Part shown: piece after piece, positions 25,562-35,472 of the stretch
How positions within the stretch are numbered: the first letter of the stretch is position 1
Layout of the letters: every line of letters starts with the position of its first letter
Assembly: GCF_003610235.1 (NCBI RefSeq)
Contig: NZ_RAPR01000001.1
Coordinates: 2,728,001-2,792,000, forward strand
Reading direction: 5' to 3'
From: Catellatospora citrea
Lineage (GTDB): Bacteria; Actinomycetota; Actinomycetes; Mycobacteriales; Micromonosporaceae
Length of the DNA: 64,000 nt
Translations under genes and position numbers: made by a program
Notes under the pieces: generated by a model
What the model saw: the letters and a program-made list of their open reading frames with translations, nothing else
Database searches by the model: none
Told to the model about the DNA's origin: nothing

Positions 25562-26488
25562 ATGACCATCACCTCTCAGGAGCCGGCGACGGACTACGCG
25601 CCGCTCACCGACGCCGAGCGCAAGGAATTCCACGAGAACGGGTACAAGCACCTCCCCGGTGTCGTCAGCCCCGAGATCGTGGCCGAGCTCCAGGCCGAGG
25701 CCGACCGCCTGTACGCCGAGAACAAGAACACCGGCCACATCGACAAGACCGGTTCGCTGCACCTGCTCGGCGCGGTCAGCCACAGCCCGGCCTTCGCCCG
25801 GATGCTCGACTACTCCCCGACCTTCCGCTGGGTCTGGGGTCTGGCCGGCTGGAACATCTACTCCCAGCACAACCACCTCGACGTCAACCCGCCGTACGAG
25901 GAGGACGAGACCCCTCGCTGGGAGTGGCACCAGGACGGCTGGCGGCAGAACTCCGACGCGGAGTACTACGCGCCGTACTACGGCGACGTCCCGCGGCCGA
26001 TGCTGTCCATCAAGGTCGCCATCGTGCTCAGCGACATCTCGGAGCCGGGCCGGGGGCAGACCCTGTGCATCCCGGGCTCGCACCTGAACAACCACATGTA
26101 CCGGCCGACGGACCCGGCGGAGATCGCCAAGGGCCCCGAGGGCGCCGTGCCGTGGCTGGCCAAGCCGGGTGACGCGTTCATCTTCGACCGCCGCCTGTGG
26201 CACTCGCGCTCGCGCAACCGCTCGGACGTGACGCGCAAGATGCTCTTCATGAGCTACACCTACCGCTGGATCCGCCCGGTCGACGACATGCCGATCGACC
26301 GCGAGTCCGCGTGGTACGCCGGCCTGACCCCCGTGCAGCGTCAGCTGATCGGCGAGGCGTTCGGCAACCTGAAGGTGCAGAACATGTGGGGCGTCGGCGA
26401 GGGCGGCTGGATCGACGACACGATCCCGCTGCGCGCCGAGCTCAAGGAGCGCGGTCTGCTGGACCGCAACGTTCCCTGGCTGCGCTGA
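25562..26488 (+). CDS. Phytanoyl-CoA dioxygenase (PhyH) family protein
   Basis: 308-aa Fe(II)/2-oxoglutarate-dependent oxygenase. The facial triad is visible as His123, Asp125 (WHQDGW) and His214 (RRLWHSRSR), with Arg216-Arg220 available to hold 2-oxoglutarate. ATG at 25562 follows GGGGAGGA very closely (1-3 nt). Bacterial PhyH proteins hydroxylate secondary metabolites, lipids or amino acids; no biosynthetic neighbours identify the substrate. It ends in a strong hairpin shared with the convergent gene. Confidence 0.85.
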   Translation: MTITSQEPATDYAPLTDAERKEFHENGYKHLPGVVSPEIVAELQAEADRLYAENKNTGHIDKTGSLHLLGAVSHSPAFARMLDYSPTFRWVWGLAGWNIYSQHNHLDVNPPYEEDETPRWEWHQDGWRQNSDAEYYAPYYGDVPRPMLSIKVAIVLSDISEPGRGQTLCIPGSHLNNHMYRPTDPAEIAKGPEGAVPWLAKPGDAFIFDRRLWHSRSRNRSDVTRKMLFMSYTYRWIRPVDDMPIDRESAWYAGLTPVQRQLIGEAFGNLKVQNMWGVGEGGWIDDTIPLRAELKERGLLDRNVPWLR

Positions 26489-26533
26489 GCACCGACGGAA
26501 CAGCCGCCCCGACGGGCGACTGAAGAACGAAGC

Positions 26534-26570
26534 AGACAGGCCGGGCCGCATCTCGCGGCCCGGCCTGTCT
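26534..26570. terminator. Bidirectional terminator after PhyH gene
   Basis: Perfect 16-bp stem (26534-26549 / 26555-26570) with a 5-nt ATCTC loop, between convergent genes. Confidence 0.88.
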
Positions 26571-26584
26571 GTCGGTACGGGCGA

Positions 26585-27484
26585 TCAGTCCAGGATCTTC
26601 TGCCCGCCGGAGACGCACTGGCCGCCGACGAACGCCGAGCTGCCGATCGGCAGCGCCGGACCGAGCTGGCCGAGCAGGCCGGACGACGCGCATGTCTGCA
26701 GCGGCAGGATGTCCAGGACCTGGTTGCTGAACAGCGGGAGCACCGCCGGGTTCTTGCGCTTCTGGATGGTGCTGTTGCTGTTGTAGCAGTCACCCAGCAC
26801 GGTGGTGGGCGACTGGACGGCCGCGGCCACCCCGACGATCGAGGCGGTGGAACCACAGACCTGGACCGCCGCGGCGTTGACGACCGAGCCGCTGAGCAGG
26901 GACACCAGGCTTTGCGGGCCCTTCTGCGCGCCCTCCTTGGGCTCGACGATGTACGTGTTGGCGTTGAAGCAGTCGCCCACCACGGTGGCGGGCGAGCTGA
27001 CCGCGGCCGTGACGCCGGCGATGGCCGCGTTCGAGCCGCAGACCTGGATCGGCAGCGCGTTCACCGACGTGTCGTCCAGGATCGAGATGACCCCCTGCAC
27101 CTGGTTCTGCCGGATCAGGACGTTGCCGTTGGCACAGTCACCCAGCACGGTGTTCGGGGAGCGGAGCGCGACCGCGGCCGACACGACCTGAGCCGACGCG
27201 GAACCACACGCCTGCCATGCCCCGGTGGTCAGCGCGCTGCCGTTGGCGATGGAGATCAGCGGCTGGCGCACCTCCCGCTGGGGCCCGCGGGCGACGTTCT
27301 GCACGGCAGCGAGTGCCTGCCCAGCGGCCTGCTGCACCGCCGCCTGCTTCAAGGTGGTCGCGGCGGTCCTGACGGGATCCGCATGCGCCGGTCCGGCCGC
27401 GGGCGCGGCGGTCGCCGCGGAACCCATCACCGCCACCGTAGCGAGCGCTCCGGCCGCGACAACCCCGGCCTTTCCTATCTGCAT
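26585..27484 (-). CDS. Secreted Cys-pair repeat protein (chaplin-like), short paralog
   Basis: 299-aa exported protein. Signal peptide at residues 1-27 (MQIGKAGVVAAGALATVAVM then AATAAPA). Four repeats of about 50 residues follow, each with a hydrophobic strand, a Cys-Gly-Ser, about 20 residues, then SPxTVxGDCxNxN: ACGSASAQVV...GDCANGN, VCGSNAAIAG...GDCFNAN, VCGSTASIVG...GDCYNSN, and a degenerate fourth. Paired Cys with Val/Asn-rich beta-prone strands recall chaplins, the amyloid coat proteins of aerial hyphae, but Cys spacing is about 24 rather than 20, so I do not assign the family. ATG at 27484 follows AAGGAGTGACG. It is a tandem paralog of the next gene. Confidence 0.75.
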   Translation of the reverse strand: MQIGKAGVVAAGALATVAVMGSAATAAPAAGPAHADPVRTAATTLKQAAVQQAAGQALAAVQNVARGPQREVRQPLISIANGSALTTGAWQACGSASAQVVSAAVALRSPNTVLGDCANGNVLIRQNQVQGVISILDDTSVNALPIQVCGSNAAIAGVTAAVSSPATVVGDCFNANTYIVEPKEGAQKGPQSLVSLLSGSVVNAAAVQVCGSTASIVGVAAAVQSPTTVLGDCYNSNSTIQKRKNPAVLPLFSNQVLDILPLQTCASSGLLGQLGPALPIGSSAFVGGQCVSGGQKILD

Positions 27485-27573
27485 CGTCACTCCTTGTAGG
27501 ATTTCTGGCCGCCGGCACCCGAGTCGCAGGGCGACGGCAGCGCGGCATGAGTTGTCGTTGGCGAGCATTCGAA

Positions 27574-27603
27574 GGGGCGAGTCGCGCTGGCGCGACCCGC
27601 CCC
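27574..27603 (-). terminator. Terminator between the two repeat-protein genes
   Basis: 12-bp stem with one A/C mismatch (27574-27586 / 27591-27603) and a CTGG loop, 23 bp after the stop of the longer paralog. It indicates separate transcription of the two paralogs. Confidence 0.75.
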
Positions 27604-27625
27604 GTCTGCCGTGCCGGTTCAGCGA

Positions 27626-28777
27626 CTAGTCGATGACCGTGTTGGCGTTGTAGCAGCTGCCGATGACCGTGTTCGGCGAGGTGATCGGAACCGCCGCGGC
27701 GATGATGTTCGCGCTCGTGGAGCCGCAGGACTGCAGCGGGAGCACGTTCAGCGAGGTGTTGTCCAGGGCGGAGATGACACCCTTGGGGTCGTCCTTGCTG
27801 ATCTTCACGTTGGCGTTCTTGCAGTCACCGATGACGGTGTTCGGCGAGGTGATCGGGATCGCCAGGCTGATCACGTCGGGCGAGGTCGAGCCACAGGCCT
27901 GGGTCGTGATCAGCTGCACGGCGGTGCCGTTCAGCGCCGAGATCAGGCTCACGGAGTCCTGGTCCCACGGCGCGTCCCAGCCGCCGCCACGGGCCTGCGG
28001 AGCGACGCGGGCGTTGGCCCCCCGCTTGGCCCACGCGCTGCGGTTCTTCAGCGCGCTGACCTTCTTGACCAGTGCCTGGCGAGCCATGTCCATGGCGACC
28101 GACTGGCCCATCGGCATGGCCTCGACCCGGCCCGACTCCTGCCAGTGGTCGTTGTCGTCCCACTCGTCGGCGCCGTTGATCTCGATGTTGCTGTTCTGGC
28201 AGTCACCGATGACCGTGTTCGGCGAGGTGATCGGCACCGTGATGCCCACGACCTGGCCGTCGGTCGAGCCGCAGGACTGGATCGACGCGATGTTGACCGC
28301 GGAGTCGTTGCCGACGCCGAGGATCGCCGCGCGCTTGTCGGTCTGCTTGATCTTGACGTTGGCGTTGGCACACGCGATGTCGTTCTTGTGGCCGTAGCCG
28401 TCGTCGTGACCGAAGCCCGAGACCACGGTGTTCGGCGAGGTGATCGGCACCGAGATGCCCACCACGTTGCCGCTGGTGGAGCCACACTGCTGGAGGGCGG
28501 CCACGTTGACGACCGTACCGTTGAGCAGTGCGACGACCGACGCCGAGTCGATGTCCCACGGCGCGTCCCAGCCGTTGTTGTCGAAGCCGCCGCCGCGGGC
28601 GAGCTTCAGCTGGTTGGCCCCGACCTGGCGCATCGAGCTGGTCTTGCCCTCGGTGGAGGTGCTGGCCTGGGTCAGCGCAGAGGCGTCCGTGCTGGGCGCC
28701 GCAGCGGCAGGAGCCCCCATGATCGCCACTGTAGCGAGAGCGCCCGTGGCGACGGCTCCGGCCTTCTTCATCTGCAT
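27626..28777 (-). CDS. Secreted Cys-pair repeat protein (chaplin-like), long paralog
   Basis: 383-aa exported protein. The signal peptide (MQMKKAGAVATGALATVAIM) and the translation start region (AAGGAGTGACG-ATG) match those of the downstream paralog. It is an internal duplication: each half begins with a Gly-rich WDAPWD motif and then carries two Cys-pair repeats (CGST...ITSPNTVIGDCxNxN). The first repeat has a 14-residue His/Asp insert (GFGHDDGYGHKND) before its second Cys; the halves are joined by a charged linker of about 75 residues. Likely a surface-assembled, disulfide-stabilised protein; amyloid or hydrophobin-like behaviour is inference. Confidence 0.75.
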   Translation of the reverse strand: MQMKKAGAVATGALATVAIMGAPAAAAPSTDASALTQASTSTEGKTSSMRQVGANQLKLARGGGFDNNGWDAPWDIDSASVVALLNGTVVNVAALQQCGSTSGNVVGISVPITSPNTVVSGFGHDDGYGHKNDIACANANVKIKQTDKRAAILGVGNDSAVNIASIQSCGSTDGQVVGITVPITSPNTVIGDCQNSNIEINGADEWDDNDHWQESGRVEAMPMGQSVAMDMARQALVKKVSALKNRSAWAKRGANARVAPQARGGGWDAPWDQDSVSLISALNGTAVQLITTQACGSTSPDVISLAIPITSPNTVIGDCKNANVKISKDDPKGVISALDNTSLNVLPLQSCGSTSANIIAAAVPITSPNTVIGSCYNANTVID

Positions 28778-29009
28778 CGTCACTCCTTGTGCGACTTTGG
28801 AACCTGCTTTGCCCTCATATCGGGCGAAAGCGGCAAAACACTGCACTTGGGGTAACGATGGGTAGATTGCCCAGTTACTACGGCTACAGCCCTTTTGTCG
28901 GCAGATCTTGGCCGATCGTCCGACCCCATCGATCGGACGGCCATAACCCACACGAGCGACCGGCGTCCCCCGCCCGGGTCACCCCACCGGTGGCGCGAGC
29001 GCGGGGGCG

Positions 29010-29506
29010 TCAGCGGGTGAGGGTGGCGGCGTCGCGCAGGGCGCGGTCCATGGTGGCGAAGGCCATCGGCGGCGGGTCGGCCAGCGGGAGCCAGGTGGCC
29101 TCCGACGACTCGTCGGGGTCCAGTCGCAGCGGCGCCCCGTCCGGCAGGGTGGCCAGGAAGAAGCAGTCCAGCACCGGCAGGCGCTCGCCCTGGAACTCGT
29201 AGTCGCCCACGTACATGCCGACGAACGGGCCCAGCTCGACGTCGACGCCGAGTTCCTCGCGGGCCTCCCGGCGCGCCGCGTCGGCGGGCTCCTCCCAGCC
29301 GTCGCAGAACCCGCCGGGCGTCTCCCACAGGCCCTCGCGGGGCGGCCGGGCCCGGCGCAGCGCCAGGAACCGGCCGGCGCCGTCCAGCACGATCAGGCTG
29401 GCCGTCGGGCGGGCGTTGAGGTAGTGCTCGTACCCACAGGTCCGGCAGACGGAGGGCGGCGCGGCCACCAGGGCCGCGCCGCACCGGAAACAGTGTCCCG
29501 CGAAGG

Positions 29507-29510
<4 letters not shown>
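29010..29510 (-). CDS. NUDIX hydrolase with zinc ribbon
   Basis: 166-aa pyrophosphohydrolase. An N-terminal zinc ribbon (Cys7, Cys10, Cys22, Cys25) precedes the NUDIX box Gly67-Val89 with REAREEL at its core. The zinc ribbon plus NUDIX pattern is like NudC/YfcD-type proteins, but at 166 aa it is too short for NudC. Its GTG start overlaps the lepA stop codon (GTGA), so it is translationally coupled to lepA. The substrate is not known. Confidence 0.9.
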
Positions 29511-31378
<1,868 letters not shown>

Positions 31379-31573
31379 GGTGATCCGTTCTATAGAGCGT
31401 GAGGCGGAGCGCGGGTCGCTGGCGACGGGCCGCGTTCAGCGGAGGCGGGTCATTGCCGCCCCTATGATCCCACGCCCGCGGACAGTGCCGAAGCGGGCTT
31501 CAACGTTACCGTCGCCGACCCGGCGACGGGAGCCTGCCGCCACCGGCCACGAGGCCTGCCACAACGGCAGCGG

Positions 31574-32158
31574 TCAGCAGCGGCAGCCCTCGTTGGCGGG
31601 CCAGCCCAGCACCAGGGCGCTCAACCGGGGCAGCCGGTGCCGCATCTGGTCGTCGTCCTCGAAGTCCCAGTCCTCGCCCGCGGTCGGCGCCTTCGCCACC
31701 TCGGGCAGCACCAGCTCGGCCCCGGCGACCTCACGGAACGCGTCCGCGGCCGCGTAGCCGACCAGCTCGGCGAAGATCGCGCTGTCGTCGTCCCACTCCA
31801 CGGCCTCGACCACCGACGGATGCCCGGCCAGCGCGTCCGGGTCGGCCAGCGCCGCCTCGTACCACCTGCGGCCGGCCGCGATCAGCCCGCTGCGGAAGTC
31901 GACGAACGCGTCGTCGGAGCATCCGCCGCCGATCAGGTGTGCCGCGCCCCACAGGTCGTAGCGGTCGGCGGCGGCACGCAGCGTGTTGAACCGCGTCGCG
32001 AAGGCGGCGATCTCCGGCAGGCTCAGCGCCGACAGCCGCGCGGTCAGCGCCTTCGCCAGCCCGGTGCCGTCCTCGCCGATGTCACCCTCGACGTCCGTAC
32101 GCGCCTGCTCGATCAGAGCCCAGAACCGCTCGATGTCCACAGCAACACAGTGTGCCAT
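31574..32158 (-). CDS. DUF4240 domain protein
   Basis: 194-aa acidic protein. FWALIEQAR near the N-terminus, then [43 protein letters not shown] and [16 protein letters not shown] match the DUF4240 pattern of actinobacterial proteins of unknown function. The C-terminus is Cys-rich (EGCRC). The start is uncertain: ATG at 32158 or GTG at 32140; neither has a good ribosome binding site. Confidence 0.7.
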   Translation of the reverse strand: MAHCVAVDIERFWALIEQARTDVEGDIGEDGTGLAKALTARLSALSLPEIAAFATRFNTLRAAADRYDLWGAAHLIGGGCSDDAFVDFRSGLIAAGRRWYEAALADPDALAGHPSVVEAVEWDDDSAIFAELVGYAAADAFREVAGAELVLPEVAKAPTAGEDWDFEDDDQMRHRLPRLSALVLGWPANEGCRC

Positions 32159-32244
32159 CCGAGCCGCGCCCGCCCTCGATCTACGAGCGGGTGTCGCGTC
32201 CCGTCACCCGTACGGTCCCCACCGCCCGCCGCCGGCCGCCCGCG

Positions 32245-32319
32245 GGCTCGTGATCGTCGTTTCGTGTCGAGAAGTGTGGCGGGACTTCACTTTTCGGCAC
32301 CGGACGGCGATCATGAGCC
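32245..32319 (+). other. Long wobble-paired hairpin upstream of rpsT
   Basis: Positions 32245-32276 pair with 32288-32319 in a 32-position stem: 25 Watson-Crick pairs, six G-U pairs and one mismatch when read as plus-strand RNA, closed by an 11-nt loop. On the minus strand the six wobble pairs would be A-C mismatches. The rest of the 355-bp gap (32159-32513) holds the rpsT promoter and no gene. Confidence 0.55.
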
Positions 32320-32406
32320 GCTGCGGCACCCGGCCCGGCGCGGGGGCGGGTGCTGCGCGGTAGGCTGTCCGGGTAGGGCACCGCGACGGGTGTCACGTCG
32401 GCCGTT

Positions 32407-32436
32407 TTGGCTGATGCCCAGGCCACCTGGTAACCT
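32407..32436 (+). promoter_or_regulatory. Promoter of rpsT
   Basis: TTGGCT (32407-32412), 18-nt spacer, TAACCT (32431-32436), about 70 bp before the rpsT start. A second -10-like TAGGCT is at 32361-32366. Confidence 0.5.
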
Positions 32437-32513
32437 GGCACGTCGCGGCTGGTGCTTCGTTGCGCCGGCCCATCCGAACCAGTCAACCGAAACGAGCAGG
32501 ACGAGGCTGTCGC

Positions 32514-32780
32514 GTGGCGAACATCAAGTCCCAGATCAAGCGCAACCGGCAGAACGAGAAGGCCCGGCTGCGCAACAAGTCGGTCAAGTCGTCGCTGAAG
32601 ACCGCTGTCCGCAAGTTCCACGAGGCGACCGTCGCCGGTGACGTCGAGAACGCCACCGCGCTGCTGCGCGACGCCTCGCGCAAGCTGGACAAGGCCGTCA
32701 GCAAGGGCGTGATCCACAAGAACCAGGCGGCGAACCGCAAGTCGTCGATCGCCAAGAAGCTGGCTTCGCTCTCTGCCTGA
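32514..32780 (+). CDS. rpsT: 30S ribosomal protein S20
   Basis: 88-aa basic helical protein that binds 16S rRNA early in 30S assembly. Starts [20 protein letters not shown], the family signature, and ends [16 protein letters not shown] at 32514 has GAGG 7 nt upstream. It is a single-gene unit divergent from lepA/holA flanks, as in mycobacteria, closed by a terminator. Confidence 0.97.
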   Translation: MANIKSQIKRNRQNEKARLRNKSVKSSLKTAVRKFHEATVAGDVENATALLRDASRKLDKAVSKGVIHKNQAANRKSSIAKKLASLSA

Positions 32781-32821
32781 TCGTCGCAGCGTGCCTTCAC
32801 GGCGCCGCCAAGACATCACGT

Positions 32822-32852
32822 GATGCCCGGCTCCCTCAGGGAGCCGGGCATC
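32822..32852 (+). terminator. rpsT terminator
   Basis: Perfect 14-bp stem GATGCCCGGCTCCC / GGGAGCCGGGCATC with a 3-nt TCA loop, 41 bp after the rpsT stop. Confidence 0.92.
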
Positions 32853-32895
32853 TGTGTCTGGCAAGCTGGGTCCGCAACACGTGTTACTCGTCATG

Positions 32896-32929
32896 ACAAG
32901 GTCAACGGCTTGATTCCGTTAGGCGGCCC
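32896..32929 (+). repeat. Left copy of an imperfect 34-bp repeat, tRNA-3'-end-like
   Basis: Shares the exact 12-mer ACAAGGTCAACG, then a 4-base variable stretch, then GATTCC, with 34682-34715, at identical spacing. In this copy 32904-32920 folds as a 5-bp stem and 7-nt loop (AACGG / CCGTT), like a T-arm, although the loop lacks the normal TTC. Possibly an old attachment site. Confidence 0.4.
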
Positions 32930-32933
32930 TGCT

Positions 32934-32976
32934 GGTCAAGGGCCGGTTCTCCATCACGGAGGACCGGCCCTTGATC
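32934..32976 (+). terminator. Second hairpin downstream of rpsT
   Basis: 17-bp stem with one G-T pair (32936-32952 / 32958-32974), a 5-nt loop and a following GTTTGT. Stronger and with more T residues than the first hairpin. Confidence 0.75.
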
Positions 32977-33032
32977 GTTTGTACCCCAGGTTTGACCCCA
33001 GTGGCATCAGTCGTCGAAGAGGAACCGAAGGT

Positions 33033-33584
33033 ATGCGCAAGGACTCGTCACCGCGTGCATTCGCAGCTGACTTACGATCTCTGGTCAGTTGGCACCAGCG
33101 TGGCGAACTTTGGTTCCCCGAATACTTCCACTGGTGGCGGGACAGCTCGACCCTGGCTGGGATCGGTCCCGCGCTGGCCGACCTGTTCCGCGCTGAACAT
33201 CCGACTGTCGTGGTGGGCATCGAGGCACATGGCATCCTTCTCGGCCCCCTGACGGCGCTGTCGTTGGAGGTCGGCTTCGCAATCGTACGCAAGGGTGATC
33301 AACCAGATGATTCGGAAGATCGGCTGATCACCCGAACGACGCCGCCGGACTACAAGCACCGCAGTCTGAACCTATCCATCCGACGCAGCCTTCTTCGCCC
33401 CGAGGACCGGGTCGTCCTAGTAGACGATTGGATCGAAACAGGAAGCCAGGCCAGCGCGGTCAGATCACTGGTGGATGACGCTGGGGCGACCTGGCTGGGT
33501 GTGGCCGCAGCCGTCGACGGGGCCACGCCCGAGGTACGTCGACAGCTCACCGTCCGCTCACTGCTTCATGAGCGCGCGCTCTGA
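33033..33584 (+). CDS. Phosphoribosyltransferase-like protein
   Basis: 183-aa protein with the PRPP-binding signature VVLVDDWIETGSQA near residues 128-141 and a typical type I PRTase order (VVVGIEAHGILLGPLTALSL before it). Overall it is closest in style to adenine/orotate PRTases, but the hood region is not diagnostic. ATG at 33033 has GAAGG just upstream. The gene and its surroundings have visibly lower GC and more mixed codon use than neighbours and lie inside the region bounded by the 34-bp repeats, suggesting acquisition. Confidence 0.75.
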   Translation: MRKDSSPRAFAADLRSLVSWHQRGELWFPEYFHWWRDSSTLAGIGPALADLFRAEHPTVVVGIEAHGILLGPLTALSLEVGFAIVRKGDQPDDSEDRLITRTTPPDYKHRSLNLSIRRSLLRPEDRVVLVDDWIETGSQASAVRSLVDDAGATWLGVAAAVDGATPEVRRQLTVRSLLHERAL

Positions 33585-33760
33585 GCCAGCGGTCGGCCGA
33601 GATCACAGAGTACTCACAACCCCGGCCGTAAACCTGGCTCCGCTTGGCCGCAGTGGGTGCCGTTGACCTCGTCCCCCGACCACCACCGACCACGCTGCGG
33701 TTGATCAGTCGGTCCAGGAATCGTTGTCTCGGATCCGGCTTCGATGCATCAGCGACATCG

Positions 33761-34258
33761 TCACAGTTGTTCAGTTCGATAAGGCAGATACTGAACCCCT
33801 CGTGACCAACGGCGCCAGTACGGCAGGGGCAGACACCCGTGAGGCGTCTCGTAGCCGACCTCCCTCGCCGGTGTTCCATCGCCGAGGGTCACCGTGATGG
33901 CCGATCGACCTAGAGCCAGCACTTCGCGTACCCGGCCGGCAACCACGGAACGGACGACATCGCCGAGAAAGCTGATGTCATTCTGTGTTGTCTCGAGCTC
34001 CCACCGACCGCCAAACGACGCACCGACTTCAAGGACGATGCCGCTCCCGAAGTCAATCCACAACACCGGGCATGCGCCAGCACGTGCCGGAGTGATGTAG
34101 ACAGCGAGACGCTTGCCAGCGCTCGGGCTTCCCCCATGCTGGTCGGCCTCGACCGTCGCGCAGTCTTGCAATTCTTCGCGCAGCACTGCCGCAATCGCTG
34201 CGGTGAGGAACACCGCCTTCTGACCTTCAGGGTCTTGGCCGGGCGTCGGAAAGCTCAT
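33761..34258 (-). CDS. Hypothetical protein in low-GC island
   Basis: 165-aa soluble protein that I do not recognise. It starts MSFPTPGQDPEGQKAVF, then has a helical segment (LTAAIAAVLREELQDCATVEA), a beta-rich middle (RLAVYITPARAGACPVLWIDFGSG) and GGRWELETTQNDISFLGDVVR. Size and architecture fit small immunity-like or SMI1-like proteins, but this is a guess. The ATG at 34258 has only weak upstream pairing (AGGGTG at 12 nt). Convergent with the PRTase gene; codon use is like the PRTase and unlike the backbone. Confidence 0.5.
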   Translation of the reverse strand: MSFPTPGQDPEGQKAVFLTAAIAAVLREELQDCATVEADQHGGSPSAGKRLAVYITPARAGACPVLWIDFGSGIVLEVGASFGGRWELETTQNDISFLGDVVRSVVAGRVREVLALGRSAITVTLGDGTPAREVGYETPHGCLPLPYWRRWSRGVQYLPYRTEQL

Positions 34259-34731
34259 GGGGGCACCCTGTCTGTATGCGCTGCGTACGCATCTGATCAA
34301 GTTAGCCGGCCAGGGTCAATGCCCGATCGCTGCCGAGCTTGACGATGATCTCGCTGCTCGCCACGGCGAAATATTGATCAGGCTTGTAATCGGAGGGTCA
34401 GGAACCGTACGACGAGCGACCCCGTGGCGGGCCTTGCCGTACAGCAGCGAGGTACAGCAACGTCCGCGACTGTAGACACCCCGGGTTGGCCAGGAGCGCA
34501 CGTTTGACCTCGCGTCTAGCCGTCATCGACCTTGTCGCGTCACATCGGAAGTCGGCGGCGTGTGCGCCGACCCCAGCGTGGCCCCCACGCTCGGCTTCCG
34601 ACTGCTCATCCGAAAACTTCACGAGTTGGTTCCGAAGTCGTCGAGGTCCGCCGACTGGCGATGCGTACGGGTCTCGCAATCACAAGGTCAACGCTTCGAT
34701 TCCATCAGCTGCCCCATGAACCTGCCGAGCG
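34259..34731. other. Intergenic stretch without a supported gene
   Basis: 473 bp of lower-GC DNA. Short overlapping open frames occur on both strands (e.g. 34398-34679 minus, 34486-34719 plus), but none has a recognisable domain, ribosome binding site or consistent codon use. The right copy of the 34-bp repeat lies near its end. Confidence 0.6.
34682..34715 (+). repeat. Right copy of the imperfect 34-bp repeat
   Basis: ACAAGGTCAACG - CTTC - GATTCC - ATCAGC, aligned without gaps to 32896-32929 (about 25 of 34 identical). CTTCGATTCCATCAGC looks like a tRNA T-loop and 3' acceptor region, but no tRNA body precedes it. Confidence 0.4.
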
Positions 34732-35472
34732 TCACTCGTAGCGGTATGCCGCCGACTGGCGGGCGCGCTGCTCGGCGGTGCCCAGCCAGGGCTCCTCACC
34801 CTCCGGCCCAGCTGGCGCCGCCTGGCTCGGCGCGCCGTCTCCGAAGTTTCCGGACTGCCCGACATACGCCCCCGGCTCGCCGTACCCGCCCTGGGCATAG
34901 CTGTCCTGCGCGCGGTAATCGGTCTGGCCCGCGTACGTCTCCTGCTCGCCGGATCCGTATCGACTGGTGGAGAACTCCTGGCCGCCGTTGCCGGACCGGC
35001 CGGCGAACCCCTCCGGCGCGCCATATCCGGCATGGGTCGGGTACGGGTCGCGGTCGTCGTCCACGGGCCGTTCGATGCGCCGGGGCGGCGGGGCGGGCTC
35101 GGCCGCCGGGGCGGCCACCCGCAGACGCACGGCCGGCTGGCCGGGGGCCCGTCGCGCGGTCTTCGACCGGGTGGCCGTGCGCTCGGCGCGGGCCGCCGGG
35201 GCTCCGGACCGGGTCGTCGCGCCCGCGATCACGTCGTTGAGCTTCACCATCACCGCCACCGAGACCGGCAGCACCACCACCGCCCACCAGCCGGTGAGCT
35301 CGGCCAGTGACAGCAGCACGGCCAGCGCCACGGTGCCCTCGAAGAACAGGAAGCACATCAGGTTGCTGGGGCGCACGTACTGCAGGCCCAGCACCCGGGC
35401 GTAGAGCGGCCGGTTGCGCGCCTCCTCGGGGCTGATCCCTCCGGCGCGCCGGGATCGGATACTCGCGGTCAT
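34732..35472 (-). CDS. Membrane protein with Tyr/Gly-rich tail
   Basis: 246 aa. Residues 1-35 (RNRPLYARVLGLQYVRPSNL) are followed by two transmembrane segments (about 38-58, 62-80: MCFLFFEGTVALAVLLSLAE and WWAVVVLPVSVAVMV), then a cytoplasmic, low-complexity tail rich in Tyr, Gly, Gln and Ser (SYAQGGYGEPGAYVGQSG). Its ATG overlaps the holA stop by 4 nt, so it is translationally coupled to holA. Function unknown. Confidence 0.65.
   Translation of the reverse strand: MTASIRSRRAGGISPEEARNRPLYARVLGLQYVRPSNLMCFLFFEGTVALAVLLSLAELTGWWAVVVLPVSVAVMVKLNDVIAGATTRSGAPAARAERTATRSKTARRAPGQPAVRLRVAAPAAEPAPPPRRIERPVDDDRDPYPTHAGYGAPEGFAGRSGNGGQEFSTSRYGSGEQETYAGQTDYRAQDSYAQGGYGEPGAYVGQSGNFGDGAPSQAAPAGPEGEEPWLGTAEQRARQSAAYRYE

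Noticed and set aside
32860..32930. Possible tRNA downstream of rpsT
   Set aside because: Only a T-arm-like stem can be formed; there is no acceptor, D or anticodon arm, and the loop lacks TTC.
34398..34719. Overlapping 77- and 93-codon frames on both strands
   Set aside because: No ribosome binding site, domain or preferred codon pattern for either; treated as noncoding.
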